Source: Bradyrhizobium sp. BTAi1 | GTDB taxonomy: Bacteria; Pseudomonadota; Alphaproteobacteria; Rhizobiales; Xanthobacteraceae | Direction: 5' to 3' | NCBI RefSeq assembly: GCF_000015165.1 | Contig: NC_009485.1 | Span: forward strand, 1,900,001 to 1,964,000 | DNA: 64,000 nucleotides | Part shown: positions 28,428 through 38,603 of the stretch, piece by piece | Position numbering within the stretch: position 1 is the stretch's first letter | Layout of the letters: each line of letters starts with the position of its first letter | The notes under the pieces: generated by a model | Told to the model about the DNA's origin: nothing | Databases searched by the model: none | The model's input: only the letters and a program-made list of their open reading frames with translations | Translations under genes and position numbers: made by a program

Positions 28428-29555
28428 TCAGTTCGCGTGCTCCTCGCGCTCGTGGATGACGCTGGCGCGGCCGACGATGAGGTCATCGACATGGCCGATG
28501 CGCGACACGTCCTTGCCGGCATAGGGCAGAGAGTGCAGCACGCAGCGCATCGCGTTCAGCCGCGCGCGCTTCTTGTCGTCCGACTTGATCACGGTCCACG
28601 GACAGTCGGCCGTGTCGGTCGAGAAGAACATCGCCTCCTTGGCGCGGGTATAGTCGTCCCATTTGTCGAGCGAGGCGGTGTCGATCGGTGACAGCTTCCA
28701 CTGCTTCAAGGGGTGCGCCTCGCGCTCCTTGAAGCGGCGGCGCTGCTCCTCGCGGCTGACCGAGAACCAGAACTTGATCAGGTGCATGCCGCTGCGCACG
28801 AGGTTGCGCTCGAACTCCGGCACCTGGCGGAGAAATTCGTCATATTCGGCCTGAGAGCAGAAGCCCATCACGCGCTCGACGCCGGCGCGGTTGTACCAGG
28901 AGCGATCGAACAGCACGATCTCGCCCGCTGTCGGCAGGTGTTCGACATAGCGTTGAAAGTACCATTGGCCGCGCTCGACGTCGCTCGGCTTGTCCAGCGC
29001 CACGACGCGGGCGCCGCGCGGGTTGAGGTGTTCCATGAAGCGCTTGATGGTACCGCCCTTGCCGGCGGCGTCGCGGCCCTCGAACAAGAGTACCAGGCGC
29101 TGCCGCGCATCCTTCATCCAGTTCTGCAGCTTGAGCAGCTCGGTCTGCAGGATGAATTTCTGCTCCTCATAGTCCTTGCGATACATGCGGTATTTGTAAG
29201 GATAGCCGCCCTGTCGCCAATTGTCGGCGAGTTCGTCGGAGGTGTGGCGCTTGTCGCGTTTCGTCTCCCGGCCGTCGATCAGCGCCTTCATCAGCTTGGC
29301 ATCATCGGGCGCGGCGCCGTCGAGCATGGCCCTCACCGGAGCGCTGTTCGCGTCGAGCCTCGGCGGTCCATTCAGCACGCTCTCGAAGGCCGACAGCTCG
29401 GTGATCTGCGCCGCCTGCATCGATTCATCGATCAGCGACTGGGCGATCGGATCGAGCGGAGCTGCGGATTGCCGTCGCGCGACGTTGGCCTTCGCGCTCG
29501 CGCGCTTGGTGCGTGACCCATTCGAGGCCGTGTCTTTCGTGGTCTTCCTTGCCAT
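28428..29555 (-). CDS. ppk2: Polyphosphate kinase 2 family protein
   Basis: Transfers phosphate between polyphosphate and nucleotides, in the cytoplasm. 375 aa: a charged N-terminal extension of about 100 residues, then the PPK2 domain with Walker A FEGRDAAGKGGT (about 158-169), FDRSWYNRAGVERVMGF (Walker B region) and a lid with EREAHPLKQWKLSPID. Length and motifs fit class I PPK2, which phosphorylates ADP or GDP. A perfect TTGAC-N4-ATCAA box lies 75 bp upstream of the ATG, suggesting FixK/FNR-type induction at low oxygen. Confidence 0.92.
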   Translation of the reverse strand: MARKTTKDTASNGSRTKRASAKANVARRQSAAPLDPIAQSLIDESMQAAQITELSAFESVLNGPPRLDANSAPVRAMLDGAAPDDAKLMKALIDGRETKRDKRHTSDELADNWRQGGYPYKYRMYRKDYEEQKFILQTELLKLQNWMKDARQRLVLLFEGRDAAGKGGTIKRFMEHLNPRGARVVALDKPSDVERGQWYFQRYVEHLPTAGEIVLFDRSWYNRAGVERVMGFCSQAEYDEFLRQVPEFERNLVRSGMHLIKFWFSVSREEQRRRFKEREAHPLKQWKLSPIDTASLDKWDDYTRAKEAMFFSTDTADCPWTVIKSDDKKRARLNAMRCVLHSLPYAGKDVSRIGHVDDLIVGRASVIHEREEHAN

Positions 29556-29629
29556 GCGATTGCGCCCCGCCTGCTGTTGCCGTGCAGAGATGTGAATCGA
29601 TTTTTATCTGCCAAGCGTGCTGCGGCAGG

Positions 29630-29643
29630 TTGACCTGGATCAA
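29630..29643 (-). promoter_or_regulatory. FixK/FNR-type box upstream of ppk2
   Basis: TTGACCTGGATCAA; on the gene strand it reads TTGATCCAGGTCAA. It has perfect TTGA/TCAA arms with the spacing used by CRP/FNR-family regulators such as FixK2. It lies in the 147-bp gap upstream of ppk2, 75 bp before its ATG, and is nearly identical to the nap box. Confidence 0.65.
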
Positions 29644-29702
29644 CTGGTCGCAGCTTGAGGCTGTGCGAGGCAGTGCGATACCGCCATCTCTCGATGCGAA
29701 GG

Positions 29703-30812
29703 TTAAACAACGATGGATAGGCGCTTCGCGGCGCGGGTGATGCCGGTGTAGAGCCAGCGCGCGCGGGCTTCCTGGAAGGCGAAGCTCTCGTCGAACAGCA
29801 CGACGTCGTCCCATTGCGAGCCCTGCGACTTGTGCACGGTCAGCACGTAACCGTAGTCGAACTCATCATAGGGCTTGCGCTGGTCCCATGGGATGTCCTC
29901 GATACCGCCAGCGAAGCATTCGCCGCGCACCGAGACCTTGGTCACCTTGCGTCCGAGATCTTCATCGGGCGCGACGCGCATCGTGACGATCTTGGACTTG
30001 GAGGTGGCGCGCGACTTCACCCGCCACAGGCCGCCATTGAACAGGCCCTTCTTGCGGTTGTTGCGCAGGCAGACCAGCTTGTCGCCGGCCACGGGGAGCG
30101 CGTCCTCGATGTCGAGGCGCTGCCGGAACCGGTTGTTGTAGGCGCGGCGCGTGGCGTTGCGGCCGACCAGCACCTGGTCGGCCTCCATGACGCGGGACGG
30201 ATCGAGTTCACGACGCTCGACCACCTCGCTCTCGCCATAACGACCGATGTCGAGCGTGTTGCCTTCGCGCACGTCCATCGACATCCGCACGATCGGATCG
30301 TCCTTGGCCTGGCGATGCACCTCGGTCAGCATCACGTCCGGCTCGCTCTCGGTGAAGAAGCCGCCGCCCTGCACCGGCGGCAGCTGCGCGGGATCGCCGA
30401 GCACCAGGAGCGGACAGTCGAACGACAACAGGTCGCGGCCGAGATCGGCGTCGACCATCGAGCATTCGTCGATGATGATCAGCTTGGCCTTGGACGCCGG
30501 CGCGTCGTCCCACAATTCGAAGTTCGGCTGCTCCTCGCCGCTCTCGCGGGCGCGATAGATCAGTGAGTGGATGGTGGAGGCGTCGTCGCAACCCTTGTTG
30601 CGCATCACCAGCGCCGCCTTACCGGTGAAGGCCGCGAACTTGACCTCGCCATCGACGCCCTCGGCGATGTGGCGGGCGAGCGTGGTCTTGCCGGTTCCGG
30701 CATAGCCGAACAGCCGAAACACCTGCGGCGTGCCATTCTGGCCGGGCTTCGCCTTCAGCCAGTCCGAAACGGCTTTGAGGGCGGAATCCTGGTGGGGGGA
30801 GAAGGTGGTCAT
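29703..30812 (-). CDS. RecD-like ATP-dependent DNA helicase (superfamily 1)
   Basis: 369 aa SF1B helicase. Motif I is FGYAGTGKTT (about 36-45), motif II is IIIDECSMV, and the C-terminal UvrD-like motif is VLTVHKSQGSQWDDVVLFDE, followed by ARWLYTGITRA. It resembles short stand-alone RecD2/Dda-type helicases that lack the N-terminal RecD extension. Substrate strand and partners are unknown. It ends 147 bp before ppk2 on the same strand. Confidence 0.88.
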   Translation of the reverse strand: MTTFSPHQDSALKAVSDWLKAKPGQNGTPQVFRLFGYAGTGKTTLARHIAEGVDGEVKFAAFTGKAALVMRNKGCDDASTIHSLIYRARESGEEQPNFELWDDAPASKAKLIIIDECSMVDADLGRDLLSFDCPLLVLGDPAQLPPVQGGGFFTESEPDVMLTEVHRQAKDDPIVRMSMDVREGNTLDIGRYGESEVVERRELDPSRVMEADQVLVGRNATRRAYNNRFRQRLDIEDALPVAGDKLVCLRNNRKKGLFNGGLWRVKSRATSKSKIVTMRVAPDEDLGRKVTKVSVRGECFAGGIEDIPWDQRKPYDEFDYGYVLTVHKSQGSQWDDVVLFDESFAFQEARARWLYTGITRAAKRLSIVV

Positions 30813-30959
30813 GGCTCACGGGGAAGGAGCCGCAGGGCGACTCGGGACATTCTGTGAACCTAAGGGCTGCGGGCGGGAGATCAAGCGCTCGATGCGCATG
30901 GGTCCGAGCCTCCCCCGCGTGCGGGTGGGGGAATGCTCCGGCGGGACTGCCCGTGTGGC

Positions 30960-31005
30960 GCCCCCACCCCAGCCCTCCCCCGCAGGCGGGGGAGGGGGCG
31001 CAGGG
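30960..31005. repeat. REP-like palindrome
   Basis: CCCTCCCCCGC (30973-30983), loop AG, GCGGGGGAGGG (30986-30996), preceded by CACCCCAG. It has the same design and flank as the palindrome at 3,999-4,027, so both belong to one dispersed family. It lies between the helicase start and the end of napC. Confidence 0.7.
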
Positions 31006-31049
31006 GGCTCGCGGCGATTGCTACGGCTCGATTCAGAAGGAAGGTGAGC

Positions 31050-31712
31050 CTACTGCCAGCCCGGCACGCCCCTCATGTCCGGCAGATGATGCGCGATGCC
31101 CTTGTGGCAGTCGATGCAGGTCTTTTCACCGGTGAAGAGGAAGCGCTGGTGGGCTTCGACGGCGCGCGGCGACTGTTTGGTGATGTCCATCGACTGCGCG
31201 CTGTGGCAGTTGCGGCACTCCAGGGAATCATTGGCCTTGAAGCGCGCCCATTCGTGCAGCGCCAGCTCGAGCCTTCGGTCGGTGAACTTCTCGCGGGTGT
31301 CGATCGAGCCGAACAGATGGCCCCAGACCTCCTTGGACGCCTGCATCTTGCGCGCGATCTTGTCGGTCCAGTTGTGCGGCACGTGGCAGTCCGGGCACGA
31401 TGCGCGCACGCCGGAGCGGTTCGAGAAGTGCACGGTCGTCTTCAACTCGGCGAACACGTTGTCCTTCATCTCGTGGCAGCCGGTGCAGAACTTCTCGGTG
31501 TTGGTGATCTCCAGCGCGGTGTTGAAGCCGCCCCAGAAGATCACGCCGGCGACGAAGCCGGCGAGTACCAGCACGCCGAGACCGAAGATCGAACTCGGCT
31601 TGAGCAGCACGTCGATCAGGTCGAGCACGAACTGCCAGGCGCGACGGACGAGGCCGAGCCGTTTTTCGGGGGTCGGCGCTCCCGTCCCCTGCGGGATGTC
31701 GGCGCTGCTCAT
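31050..31712 (-). CDS. napC: Periplasmic nitrate reductase tetraheme cytochrome NapC
   Basis: Membrane-anchored quinol dehydrogenase passing electrons to NapAB. 220 aa: one transmembrane anchor (about residues 42-62), then four CxxCH haem sites starting at C76, C106, C166 and C199. Length is typical of the NapC/NirT family. Its ATG overlaps the napB stop by 4 bp. It is the last gene of napEDABC. Confidence 0.95.
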   Translation of the reverse strand: MSSADIPQGTGAPTPEKRLGLVRRAWQFVLDLIDVLLKPSSIFGLGVLVLAGFVAGVIFWGGFNTALEITNTEKFCTGCHEMKDNVFAELKTTVHFSNRSGVRASCPDCHVPHNWTDKIARKMQASKEVWGHLFGSIDTREKFTDRRLELALHEWARFKANDSLECRNCHSAQSMDITKQSPRAVEAHQRFLFTGEKTCIDCHKGIAHHLPDMRGVPGWQ

Positions 31713-32179
31713 CGTTTGCCACCCGGCTTGTCGTGCGACAGCACCGTGTCGATGTCGACGAAGTCGTTGCTGACGGGCGGATTGGCCATACTCTGCGGCA
31801 CGTGGCATTGGGTGCAGAAGTAGCGGCGCGGCGACACCGAGGCCAGGAACTGTCCGTCACGATCCATGAAATGGGTGATCGAGAGCATCGGCGCCTTGGA
31901 CTCTGCGGTACGGGCGCGGGCATGGCAGGACAGGCATTTGTTGCCCTGCATGTCGACCTGGTAGCCGTCGATGGAATGCGGGATCACCGGCGGCTGCTCA
32001 GGATAATTGCGCACCTCCTTCTCGGCGGTGTTCTTCATCGGCTGCATCGGCGGCGCCGGGCCCTCGTCATTGAGCGCAGCAGGGCCGCGCAGGGAGGAGG
32101 AGACGCTCTGGGCGAGCAGGGTGCTCGAGCCGGCCGCGAGGCTGGCCGCGAGCAGCATCATTGCAAGTTTCTTGATCAT
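31709..32179 (-). CDS. napB: Periplasmic nitrate reductase diheme cytochrome NapB
   Basis: Small subunit of the NapAB complex, 156 aa. Signal peptide [20 protein letters not shown] with cleavage near LAQ. Two haem sites, CLSCH (C82) and CTQCH (C122). The frame is open far upstream inside napA, but the signal peptide marks the true start. An alternative GTG start at 32,188 would overlap the napA stop. Confidence 0.95.
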   Translation of the reverse strand: MIKKLAMMLLAASLAAGSSTLLAQSVSSSLRGPAALNDEGPAPPMQPMKNTAEKEVRNYPEQPPVIPHSIDGYQVDMQGNKCLSCHARARTAESKAPMLSITHFMDRDGQFLASVSPRRYFCTQCHVPQSMANPPVSNDFVDIDTVLSHDKPGGKR

Positions 32180-32184
32180 GGTCG

Positions 32185-34689
32185 TCACACCCGCTCGATG
32201 CGCACCGCGCATTTCTTGTAGTCGGTCTGCAGCGAGATCGGATCGGTGGCGTCGAGCGTCACCTTGTTGATCAGCTTCGACTCGTCGAACCACGGCACGA
32301 AGACGAGGCCGCGCGGCGGCTTGTCGCGGCCGCGTGTCTCGACGCGGGCGCGGATGAAGCCGCGCCGCGAGGCGACCTTGACCTCGTCGCCACGCCTTAA
32401 GTTTGCTTCCTGCGCGTCGTCCGGATGCATGAAGCAGACGGCTTCGGGGAACGCCTTGTAGAGCTCGGGCACGCGGCGGGTCATCGTGCCGGAATGCCAG
32501 TGCTCGACCACGCGTCCCGTGGACAGCCAGAACGGATAATCCTTGTCGGGCGATTCCGCCGGCGGCTCGTAGGGCAGGGCGAAGATGCGCGCCTTGCCGT
32601 CGGGGAAGCCGTAGAACTGCACGCCGGTGCCGGCCTTGACGTAAGGGTCCGAACCCTCGCGGAAGCGCCAGCGCGTTTCCTTGCCGTCGACGACCGGCCA
32701 GCGCAGGCCGCGCTCCTTGTGATAGGCCTCGAACGGCGCGAGGTCGTGGCCATGGCCGCGGCCGAACGCGGCGTATTCCTCGAACAGGCCCTTGTGGACG
32801 TAGAAGCCGAACGCCTTGGACTCGTCGTTGGCATAGCCCGCCTCGATCTGGTCGAGCGGGAATTTGTCGACCTGGCCATTCTTGTAGAGCACGTCGAACA
32901 GCGTCTTGCCGCGGACATCCGGCTTCTTCGCGATCAGCTCCTCGGGCCAGACCTCCTCGATCTTGAAGCGCTTCGAGAACTCCATCAGCTGCCAGAGATC
33001 CGAGCGCGCCTCGCCCGGCGCCGACACCAGCTGGTGCCAGAACTGCGTGCGCCGCTCGGCATTGCCATAGGCGCCTTCCTTCTCGACCCACATCGCGGTC
33101 GGCAGGATCAGATCGGCGGCGAGCGCGGTGACGGAGGGATAGGCGTCGGAAACGACGATGAAATTGTCGGGATTGCGGAAGCCGGGATAGGTCTCCTCGT
33201 TGGCGTTGGGGCCGGCCTGGAGATTGTTGTTGACCTGCACCCAATAGGCGTTGAGCAGACCGTCCTTCAGCATCCGGCTCTGCAGCACCGCGTGATAGCC
33301 GGGCTTGTCCGGGATCGTGCCCTCCGGCAGCTGCCAGATGTGCTCCGCCTTGGTACGGTGCTCCTTGTTGGTGACGACCATGTCGGCGGGCAGGCGGTGC
33401 GAGAAGGTGCCGACCTCGCGCGCGGTGCCGCAGGCCGAGGGCTGGCCGGTCAGCGAGAACGGGCTGTTGCCGGCCTCGGCGATCTTTCCGGTCAGGAGAT
33501 GGATGTTGTAGACGAGGTTGTTGCACCAGACGCCGCGGGTGTGCTGGTTGAAGCCCATGGTCCAGAACGAGACCACCTTGGTCTTGGGATCAGCATAGAG
33601 CTCGGCCAGCGCCTCGAGCCGGTTCAACGGCACGCCGGACATCTCGGCGGCCTTCTCCAGCGTGTAGTCCGAGACAAACTTGGCGTATTCGTCGAAGCTG
33701 ATGTCGGTGGCGTCGTTGGCCTTGGCGGCACCCGTCGCCTTCTTCTGCAGCGGGTGCTCGGGCCGCAGGCCGTAGCCGATGTCGGTCTGGCCCTTCTTGA
33801 ACACGGTATGCGCCTGGACGAAGTCCTTGTTGACGCGGCCGGTCTTGATGATGTGGTTGGCGATCGCGTTGAGCAAATAGAGATCGGTCTGCGGCTTGAA
33901 CACCATGCCGATATCGGCGAGGTCGAACGAACGGTGCTCGAAGGTCGAGAGCACGGCGACCTTGACATGCGGCGCCGACAGCCGGCGGTCGGTGACGCGG
34001 GTCCACAGGATCGGATGCATCTCCGCCATGTTGGAGCCCCACAGCACGAACGCATCGGCGGCCTCGATGTCGTCGTAGCAGCCGGCCGGCTCATCGATAC
34101 CGAAGGTGCGCATCATGCCGGCCACGGCCGAGGCCATGCAGTGCCGCGCATTGGGGTCGATGTTGTTGGTGCGGAAGCCGGCCTTGAACAGCTTCGAGGC
34201 CGCATAGCCCTCCCAGATCGTCCATTGTCCCGAGCCGAACATGCCGACGCCGGAGGGGCCGCGCTTCTTGAGCGCATCCTTGAACTTCAGCGCCATGATG
34301 TCGAACGCCTCGTCCCAGGAGACGGGCGTGAACTCGCCATTCTTGTCGTACTTGCCGTTGGTCTTGCGCAGCATCGGATGCGTCAGGCGATCATGCCCGT
34401 ACATGATCTTGGACAGGAAGTAGCCCTTGACGCAGTTGAGGCCGCGATTGACCTCGGCCTTGATGTCGCCATGGGTGGCGACCACGCGGTTGTCCTTGGT
34501 CGCGACCATCACGCTGCAGCCGGTGCCGCAGAAGCGGCAGGCGGCCTTGTCCCATTTGAGTTCGCTGGCCTCCCGCTCGGTAACGAGGTTGGCCGCGAGC
34601 GAGGTGCTGGGCATGCCGGCGGCGGCTGCCGCGATAGCGGCGGCCTCCAGCTTCAGCATCTGGCGACGATCGATCTTCATGTCGGTCAT
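32185..34689 (-). CDS. napA: Periplasmic nitrate reductase catalytic subunit NapA
   Basis: Molybdopterin-guanine-dinucleotide enzyme reducing nitrate to nitrite in the periplasm; 834 aa, the usual length. Twin-arginine signal [14 protein letters not shown]. [4Fe-4S] ligands C51, C54, C58 and C86. The molybdenum-ligating Cys is in [10 protein letters not shown] (C184). All expected cofactor residues are present. The signal deviates from the consensus SRRxFLK in having DRRQMLK. ATG 34680 is an alternative start. Confidence 0.97.
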   Translation of the reverse strand: MTDMKIDRRQMLKLEAAAIAAAAAGMPSTSLAANLVTEREASELKWDKAACRFCGTGCSVMVATKDNRVVATHGDIKAEVNRGLNCVKGYFLSKIMYGHDRLTHPMLRKTNGKYDKNGEFTPVSWDEAFDIMALKFKDALKKRGPSGVGMFGSGQWTIWEGYAASKLFKAGFRTNNIDPNARHCMASAVAGMMRTFGIDEPAGCYDDIEAADAFVLWGSNMAEMHPILWTRVTDRRLSAPHVKVAVLSTFEHRSFDLADIGMVFKPQTDLYLLNAIANHIIKTGRVNKDFVQAHTVFKKGQTDIGYGLRPEHPLQKKATGAAKANDATDISFDEYAKFVSDYTLEKAAEMSGVPLNRLEALAELYADPKTKVVSFWTMGFNQHTRGVWCNNLVYNIHLLTGKIAEAGNSPFSLTGQPSACGTAREVGTFSHRLPADMVVTNKEHRTKAEHIWQLPEGTIPDKPGYHAVLQSRMLKDGLLNAYWVQVNNNLQAGPNANEETYPGFRNPDNFIVVSDAYPSVTALAADLILPTAMWVEKEGAYGNAERRTQFWHQLVSAPGEARSDLWQLMEFSKRFKIEEVWPEELIAKKPDVRGKTLFDVLYKNGQVDKFPLDQIEAGYANDESKAFGFYVHKGLFEEYAAFGRGHGHDLAPFEAYHKERGLRWPVVDGKETRWRFREGSDPYVKAGTGVQFYGFPDGKARIFALPYEPPAESPDKDYPFWLSTGRVVEHWHSGTMTRRVPELYKAFPEAVCFMHPDDAQEANLRRGDEVKVASRRGFIRARVETRGRDKPPRGLVFVPWFDESKLINKVTLDATDPISLQTDYKKCAVRIERV

Positions 34690-34704
34690 GGCGGTCTCGG
34701 TTGA

Positions 34705-35025
34705 TTAGCCGGCGTCGATGGCGTGAAAGACGAGGCAGGCGGAATGCACGCAGGGAATTGCGGAGATCGTGGTCATGGTGGCGCCGAGCGCACCGGCGTT
34801 CGGGGCATCGACGACGACGATCAGCTTGCCGCGCGCGTCGCGGCCGTGGATCTCGCAGCCGGCGAGCGCGAGGATCTCGGCGGCGACGCGGTCGAGCTGG
34901 TCGGGGCGGGTCTGCACGATGATCGAGGCGATCTCGCCCGAGGGCGGCGCGACCACGGGCTCGGCGGTGAGCACGCGGCCGGTGATCAGCGCGCGACGGT
35001 CGAGGGGAGTGCGGCGTGAGAGCAT
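34705..35025 (-). CDS. napD: NapD, chaperone for NapA export
   Basis: Small cytoplasmic protein that binds the NapA twin-arginine signal and aids its maturation. 106 aa from ATG 35025. The ferredoxin-like fold segment is visible from IASIIVQTRPDQLDRVAAEI to CEIHGRDARGKLIVVVD. The first 25 residues (LSRRTPLDRRALITGR) resemble an extension found in rhizobial NapD. It lies between napE and napA. Confidence 0.9.
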   Translation of the reverse strand: MLSRRTPLDRRALITGRVLTAEPVVAPPSGEIASIIVQTRPDQLDRVAAEILALAGCEIHGRDARGKLIVVVDAPNAGALGATMTTISAIPCVHSACLVFHAIDAG

Positions 35026-35042
35026 GAGAGCCGTCCTTGCGT

Positions 35043-35228
35043 TCAATGCGCTGCCGGCGGTCCGGGAGGACCTGCCATCATCTGGTACACCCACACCGTC
35101 AGCCCGTAGGAGCCGACGGTGGCGACCGCAAGCGCGGGCATCAGCACGGCGGTGAGGAAGAGGAAGGCAAAAATTTCCATGCGTCTGCGACGCGCACGCG
35201 CGTTCGCATCGCTGCCAACGAGCGACAT
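35043..35228 (-). CDS. napE: NapE, small membrane protein of the nap operon
   Basis: 61 aa with a basic N-terminus (ARARRRRME) and one long hydrophobic region of about 30 residues (IFAFLFLTAVLMPALAVATV), matching NapE. Its role is unresolved, although it is the first gene of rhizobial napEDABC. The start was chosen at MSLVGSD; the frame is open 60 bases upstream. A FixK/FNR-like box lies 87 bp upstream. Confidence 0.88.
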   Translation of the reverse strand: MSLVGSDANARARRRRMEIFAFLFLTAVLMPALAVATVGSYGLTVWVYQMMAGPPGPPAAH

Positions 35229-35612
35229 GAGAGAATTCTCTGCTAGGGGATGGGGAGTTTGCGGCATCCGGGCCGCGCCTGTTTGCACGCTAGCGGAACC
35301 CTGGGGAACTTGCGTTGACGTGGATCAAGGCATGGAACTCCGGACCTGCCTGTCCTACCGCCACATCGGATTCGCCGATCGCTCCCTTCGATCTTGGTTG
35401 ATGGCGCGTGAAGATGCGTGATTGCGTCGCAGCCCCCTGAGAAATTCTCGCTGCTTTTCGCGGGCTATTTGAAACAAACCCTGCTTCCGACCGCGCGCGC
35501 ATAGGACCGGCATCGCTATTTTTCCGGGGTGCTCGACACCAGTTTTGCCCGCGACCATCATTGTTTCTCGCGCTGCATCAACGTGGATGCGCAGTCATGG
35601 TCGGAGAGGTCA
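35229..35612. other. Divergent nap-ssu control region
   Basis: 384 bp between napE and ssuA starts. It holds the FixK/FNR-like box at 35,315-35,328. Nothing else distinctive (no hairpin or repeat) was seen towards ssuA. Confidence 0.5.
35315..35328 (-). promoter_or_regulatory. FixK/FNR-type box upstream of napE
   Basis: TTGACGTGGATCAA; on the gene strand it reads TTGATCCACGTCAA. It has perfect arms with 4-base spacing, 87 bp before the napE ATG. Bradyrhizobium nap operons are known to be controlled by FixK2 through such a box, so this is the expected low-oxygen control element. Confidence 0.75.
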
Positions 35613-36569
35613 ATGAAGCGTCGTGATTTTCTGAAACTGTCGTTGGCATCGACCGCGGTGATCGCTTGCGCGACGCCGCTGCGCGCCGAGGACAGGCCGA
35701 AGGAGATCCGCATCGGCACCCAGAAGGGCGGCTTCTTCCCGGCGGTGCGGGCGCGCGGCACCATCGAGAATGCCTTCAAGGCTGACGGCATCAACGTCGT
35801 CTGGGTCGACTTCCAGTTCGGGCCGCCGCTGCTCGAAGCCATCAATGTCGGCAGCGTCGATTTCGGCTATGTCGGCGATGCGCCGCCGATCTTCGCCCAG
35901 GCCGCCAACGCCAAGATCCGCTATGCCGCGGCCGTCAAGCAGAACGGCAGCAGCCAGGCGATCATCGTGCCCAAGGATTCGCCGATCAAGACGCTGGCCG
36001 ATCTCAAGGGCAAGCGTGTCGCCTTCGGCAAGGGCTCCAGTGCGCACAATCTGCTGGTGGCCGCGCTCGAGAAGGCGGGGCTTGCCTGGAGCGACATCAT
36101 CCCCGCGCCGCTGGCGCCGGCGGATGCCACTGCGGCCTTCGTCAAGGGCTCGGTCGACGCCTGGTCGATCTGGGATCCGTATCTGGCGCTGGCCGAGCTG
36201 AAGGAGAATGCGCGCGCCATCGTGTTCGACAAGGACGTGCATAAGCCGAACTCGTTCTACATCGTCGGCAGCGACTTCGTCGAAAAATATCCCGCCATCG
36301 TCGCCAGGCTCAACGCGGCCTTCGCCGCCGAGGGCGTGTGGGCCAACAGCCATCACGAGGACGTGGCGAAGGCGCAGGCGGAAGCGACCGGCGTCGACAT
36401 CGAGGCCGTGCGCCGCTTCGTCGACCGCTCGATCTACAGCGTCGTGCCACTCGACGACGACATCATCAAGAGCCAGCAGGCGGTCGCCGATCGTTTCGCC
36501 CGCGTCGGCCTCATTCCCAAGCAAGTCAACGTCGCCGACATCGTCTGGAAGTGGACGCCGTCCACCTGA
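35613..36569 (+). CDS. ssuA: Aliphatic sulfonate ABC transporter substrate-binding protein
   Basis: Periplasmic binding protein, 318 aa. Twin-arginine-like signal MKRRDFLKLSLASTAVIACA. The mature protein starts near EIRIGTQKGGFFP and has family motifs VDFGYVGDAPPIFAQA and KGKRVAFGKGSSAHNLLVAA. GGAGAGG lies upstream of ATG 35613. It is first in ssuADCB and followed by the monooxygenase gene; together they import alkanesulfonates and release sulfite as a sulfur source. Confidence 0.92.
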   Translation: MKRRDFLKLSLASTAVIACATPLRAEDRPKEIRIGTQKGGFFPAVRARGTIENAFKADGINVVWVDFQFGPPLLEAINVGSVDFGYVGDAPPIFAQAANAKIRYAAAVKQNGSSQAIIVPKDSPIKTLADLKGKRVAFGKGSSAHNLLVAALEKAGLAWSDIIPAPLAPADATAAFVKGSVDAWSIWDPYLALAELKENARAIVFDKDVHKPNSFYIVGSDFVEKYPAIVARLNAAFAAEGVWANSHHEDVAKAQAEATGVDIEAVRRFVDRSIYSVVPLDDDIIKSQQAVADRFARVGLIPKQVNVADIVWKWTPST

Positions 36570-36603
36570 CGCCTGATCGCGGCCTCCATCGAAAGAGAAT
36601 GGC

Positions 36604-37779
36604 ATGAGTAACGCTTCGAAGCCGAATGTGCTGTGGTTCCTGCCGACCCATGGGGACGGCCGCTATCTCGGCACCTCAGAAGGCGGCCGCGAGGTCAATT
36701 TCAACTATCTGCGCCAGATCGCGCAGGCCGCCGACCAGCTCGGCTATTACGGCGTGCTGATCCCGACGGGGCGCAGCTGCGAGGATTCCTGGATCGTCGC
36801 CTCGGCGGTGGCGCCGTTCACCGAGAAGCTGCGCTATCTCGTGGCGGTGCGGCCGGGCCTGCAGTCGCCGGGCGTGGCGGCGCGGATGACCGCGACGCTC
36901 GACCGCGTCAGCAACGGGCGCCTGCTCGTCAACGTCGTCACCGGCGGCGACCCGGTCGAGAACAAGGGCGACGGCATTTTCCTGTCGCATGAGGAGCGCT
37001 ACGAGGTCACCCGCGAATTCCTCACCGTCTACAACGCGCTGCTCGAGGGCGAGGCGGTCAATTTCTCCGGCAAGCACATCAAGGTCGAGGACGGCCGGCT
37101 GCTGTTTCCGCCGGTGCAGTCGCCGCGGCCGCCGCTGTTCTTCGGCGGCTCGTCGGACGCCGGCATCGATGTCGCCGTCGACACCGTGGAGAAGTATCTC
37201 ACCTGGGGCGAGCCGCCGGCCGATGTCGCCGCCAAGATCGCGAAGGTCAGGGCCGTCGCCGACAAGCGTGGCCGCAAGCTGTCCTTTGGCATCCGCCTGC
37301 ACGTGATCGTGCGTGAGACCAACGAAGAGGCTTGGGCTGCGGCTGACGACCTCATCAAGTACGTCACCGACGAGACCATCGCCTCGGCGCAGAAGATCTT
37401 CGCGCGCATGGACTCGGTCGGCCAGCAGCGCATGTCACAGCTGCATGGTGGCCGGCGCGACAAGCTCGAGATCAGCCCGAATCTGTGGGCCGGTGTCGGC
37501 CTCGTGCGCGGCGGCGCCGGCACGGCGCTGGTCGGCGATCCCGACACGGTGGCGGCGCGCATCCGCGAATATCAGGATCTCGGCATCGACACCTTCATCC
37601 TCTCCGGCTACCCGCATCTCGAAGAAGCCTATCGCTTCGCCGAGCTGGTATTCCCGAAGCTCGGGCTGAACGTGACGGAGCAGGGCGGCAACGTGACCAA
37701 GCTCCGGGCCAATACCGGGCCGTTCGGCGAGACCATTGCCAACGAGCATCGTCCTCTGCAGCGGGCGTCGCAATCATGA
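36604..37779 (+). CDS. ssuD: FMNH2-dependent alkanesulfonate monooxygenase
   Basis: Cytoplasmic luciferase-family TIM-barrel enzyme that cleaves alkanesulfonates to aldehyde and sulfite using reduced FMN and O2. 391 aa (E. coli SsuD 381). Visible motifs: [15 protein letters not shown] near the N-terminus, [17 protein letters not shown], and YLTWGEPP. The last 4 bp overlap ssuC. It needs a flavin reductase, probably the gene at 39,485. Confidence 0.95.
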   Translation: MSNASKPNVLWFLPTHGDGRYLGTSEGGREVNFNYLRQIAQAADQLGYYGVLIPTGRSCEDSWIVASAVAPFTEKLRYLVAVRPGLQSPGVAARMTATLDRVSNGRLLVNVVTGGDPVENKGDGIFLSHEERYEVTREFLTVYNALLEGEAVNFSGKHIKVEDGRLLFPPVQSPRPPLFFGGSSDAGIDVAVDTVEKYLTWGEPPADVAAKIAKVRAVADKRGRKLSFGIRLHVIVRETNEEAWAAADDLIKYVTDETIASAQKIFARMDSVGQQRMSQLHGGRRDKLEISPNLWAGVGLVRGGAGTALVGDPDTVAARIREYQDLGIDTFILSGYPHLEEAYRFAELVFPKLGLNVTEQGGNVTKLRANTGPFGETIANEHRPLQRASQS

Positions 37780-38594
37780 GCCTGATCGAAAGCCTTCCCA
37801 AGGTCGGCAACAAGGTCCGTCAGCTCACGGTGCCGAAGGCGGATGGATTACTGCCTTGGCTGGTGCCGCTCGCGATCATCCTGATCTGGCAGGCGGCCTC
37901 GGTCGCCGGCCTCGTCTCGCCGCGCGTGCTGCCGGCGCCGAGCGACGTCGCCCGCGCCGGCTGGAAGCTGTTGTGGTCGGGCGAGCTCGGCCGCAATATC
38001 TGGGTCAGTTTCTGGCGCGCCTCGATCGGCTTCCTGATCGGCGGCGGCATTGGTTTCGCCTTTGGACTCGCCAACGGCCTGTCGCAGCTCTCTGCGAAGC
38101 TCACCGACACCACCTTGCAGATGGTGCGCAACGTACCGCATCTGGCGCTGATCCCGCTGGTCATTCTCTGGTTCGGCATCGACGAGAGCGCGAAATTGTT
38201 TCTCGTGGCACTCGGCGTGTTCTTCCCGGTCTATCTCAACACGCTGCACGGGATTCGCACCGTCGATCCGCAACTCATTGAAATGGGCCGGGTCTACGGC
38301 ATGACCGACAGCGAGCTGTTCCGCCGCGTCATCTTCCCCGGCGCGCTGCCGTCGATCTTTGTCGGCCTGCGCTTCGCGCTCGGCATCATGTGGCTCACCT
38401 TGATTGTCGCCGAGACGATCGCGGCGTCCTCGGGGCTCGGCTACATGGCGATGCAGGCGCGCGAGTTCATGCAGATCGACGTCGTCGTGCTCTCCATCCT
38501 GATCTACGCCCTGCTGGGCAAGGTCGCTGACAGCGCCTCGCGCGCGCTGGAGCGGCTGACTCTGTCCTGGCATCCGGCCTTCAGCAAGCATTGA
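37776..38594 (+). CDS. ssuC: Sulfonate ABC transporter permease
   Basis: Inner-membrane permease of the nitrate/taurine/sulfonate subfamily, 272 aa with about six helices. The EAA-like loop is at [20 protein letters not shown], followed by [15 protein letters not shown]. It starts at an ATGA overlap with ssuD, so the two are translationally coupled. Confidence 0.93.
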   Translation: MSLIESLPKVGNKVRQLTVPKADGLLPWLVPLAIILIWQAASVAGLVSPRVLPAPSDVARAGWKLLWSGELGRNIWVSFWRASIGFLIGGGIGFAFGLANGLSQLSAKLTDTTLQMVRNVPHLALIPLVILWFGIDESAKLFLVALGVFFPVYLNTLHGIRTVDPQLIEMGRVYGMTDSELFRRVIFPGALPSIFVGLRFALGIMWLTLIVAETIAASSGLGYMAMQAREFMQIDVVVLSILIYALLGKVADSASRALERLTLSWHPAFSKH

Positions 38595-38603
38595 GGTCTG
38601 TAA

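Noticed and set aside
32425..34704. Long plus-strand open frame (759 codons)
   Set aside because: It is antisense to napA, which has complete cofactor motifs and operon context.
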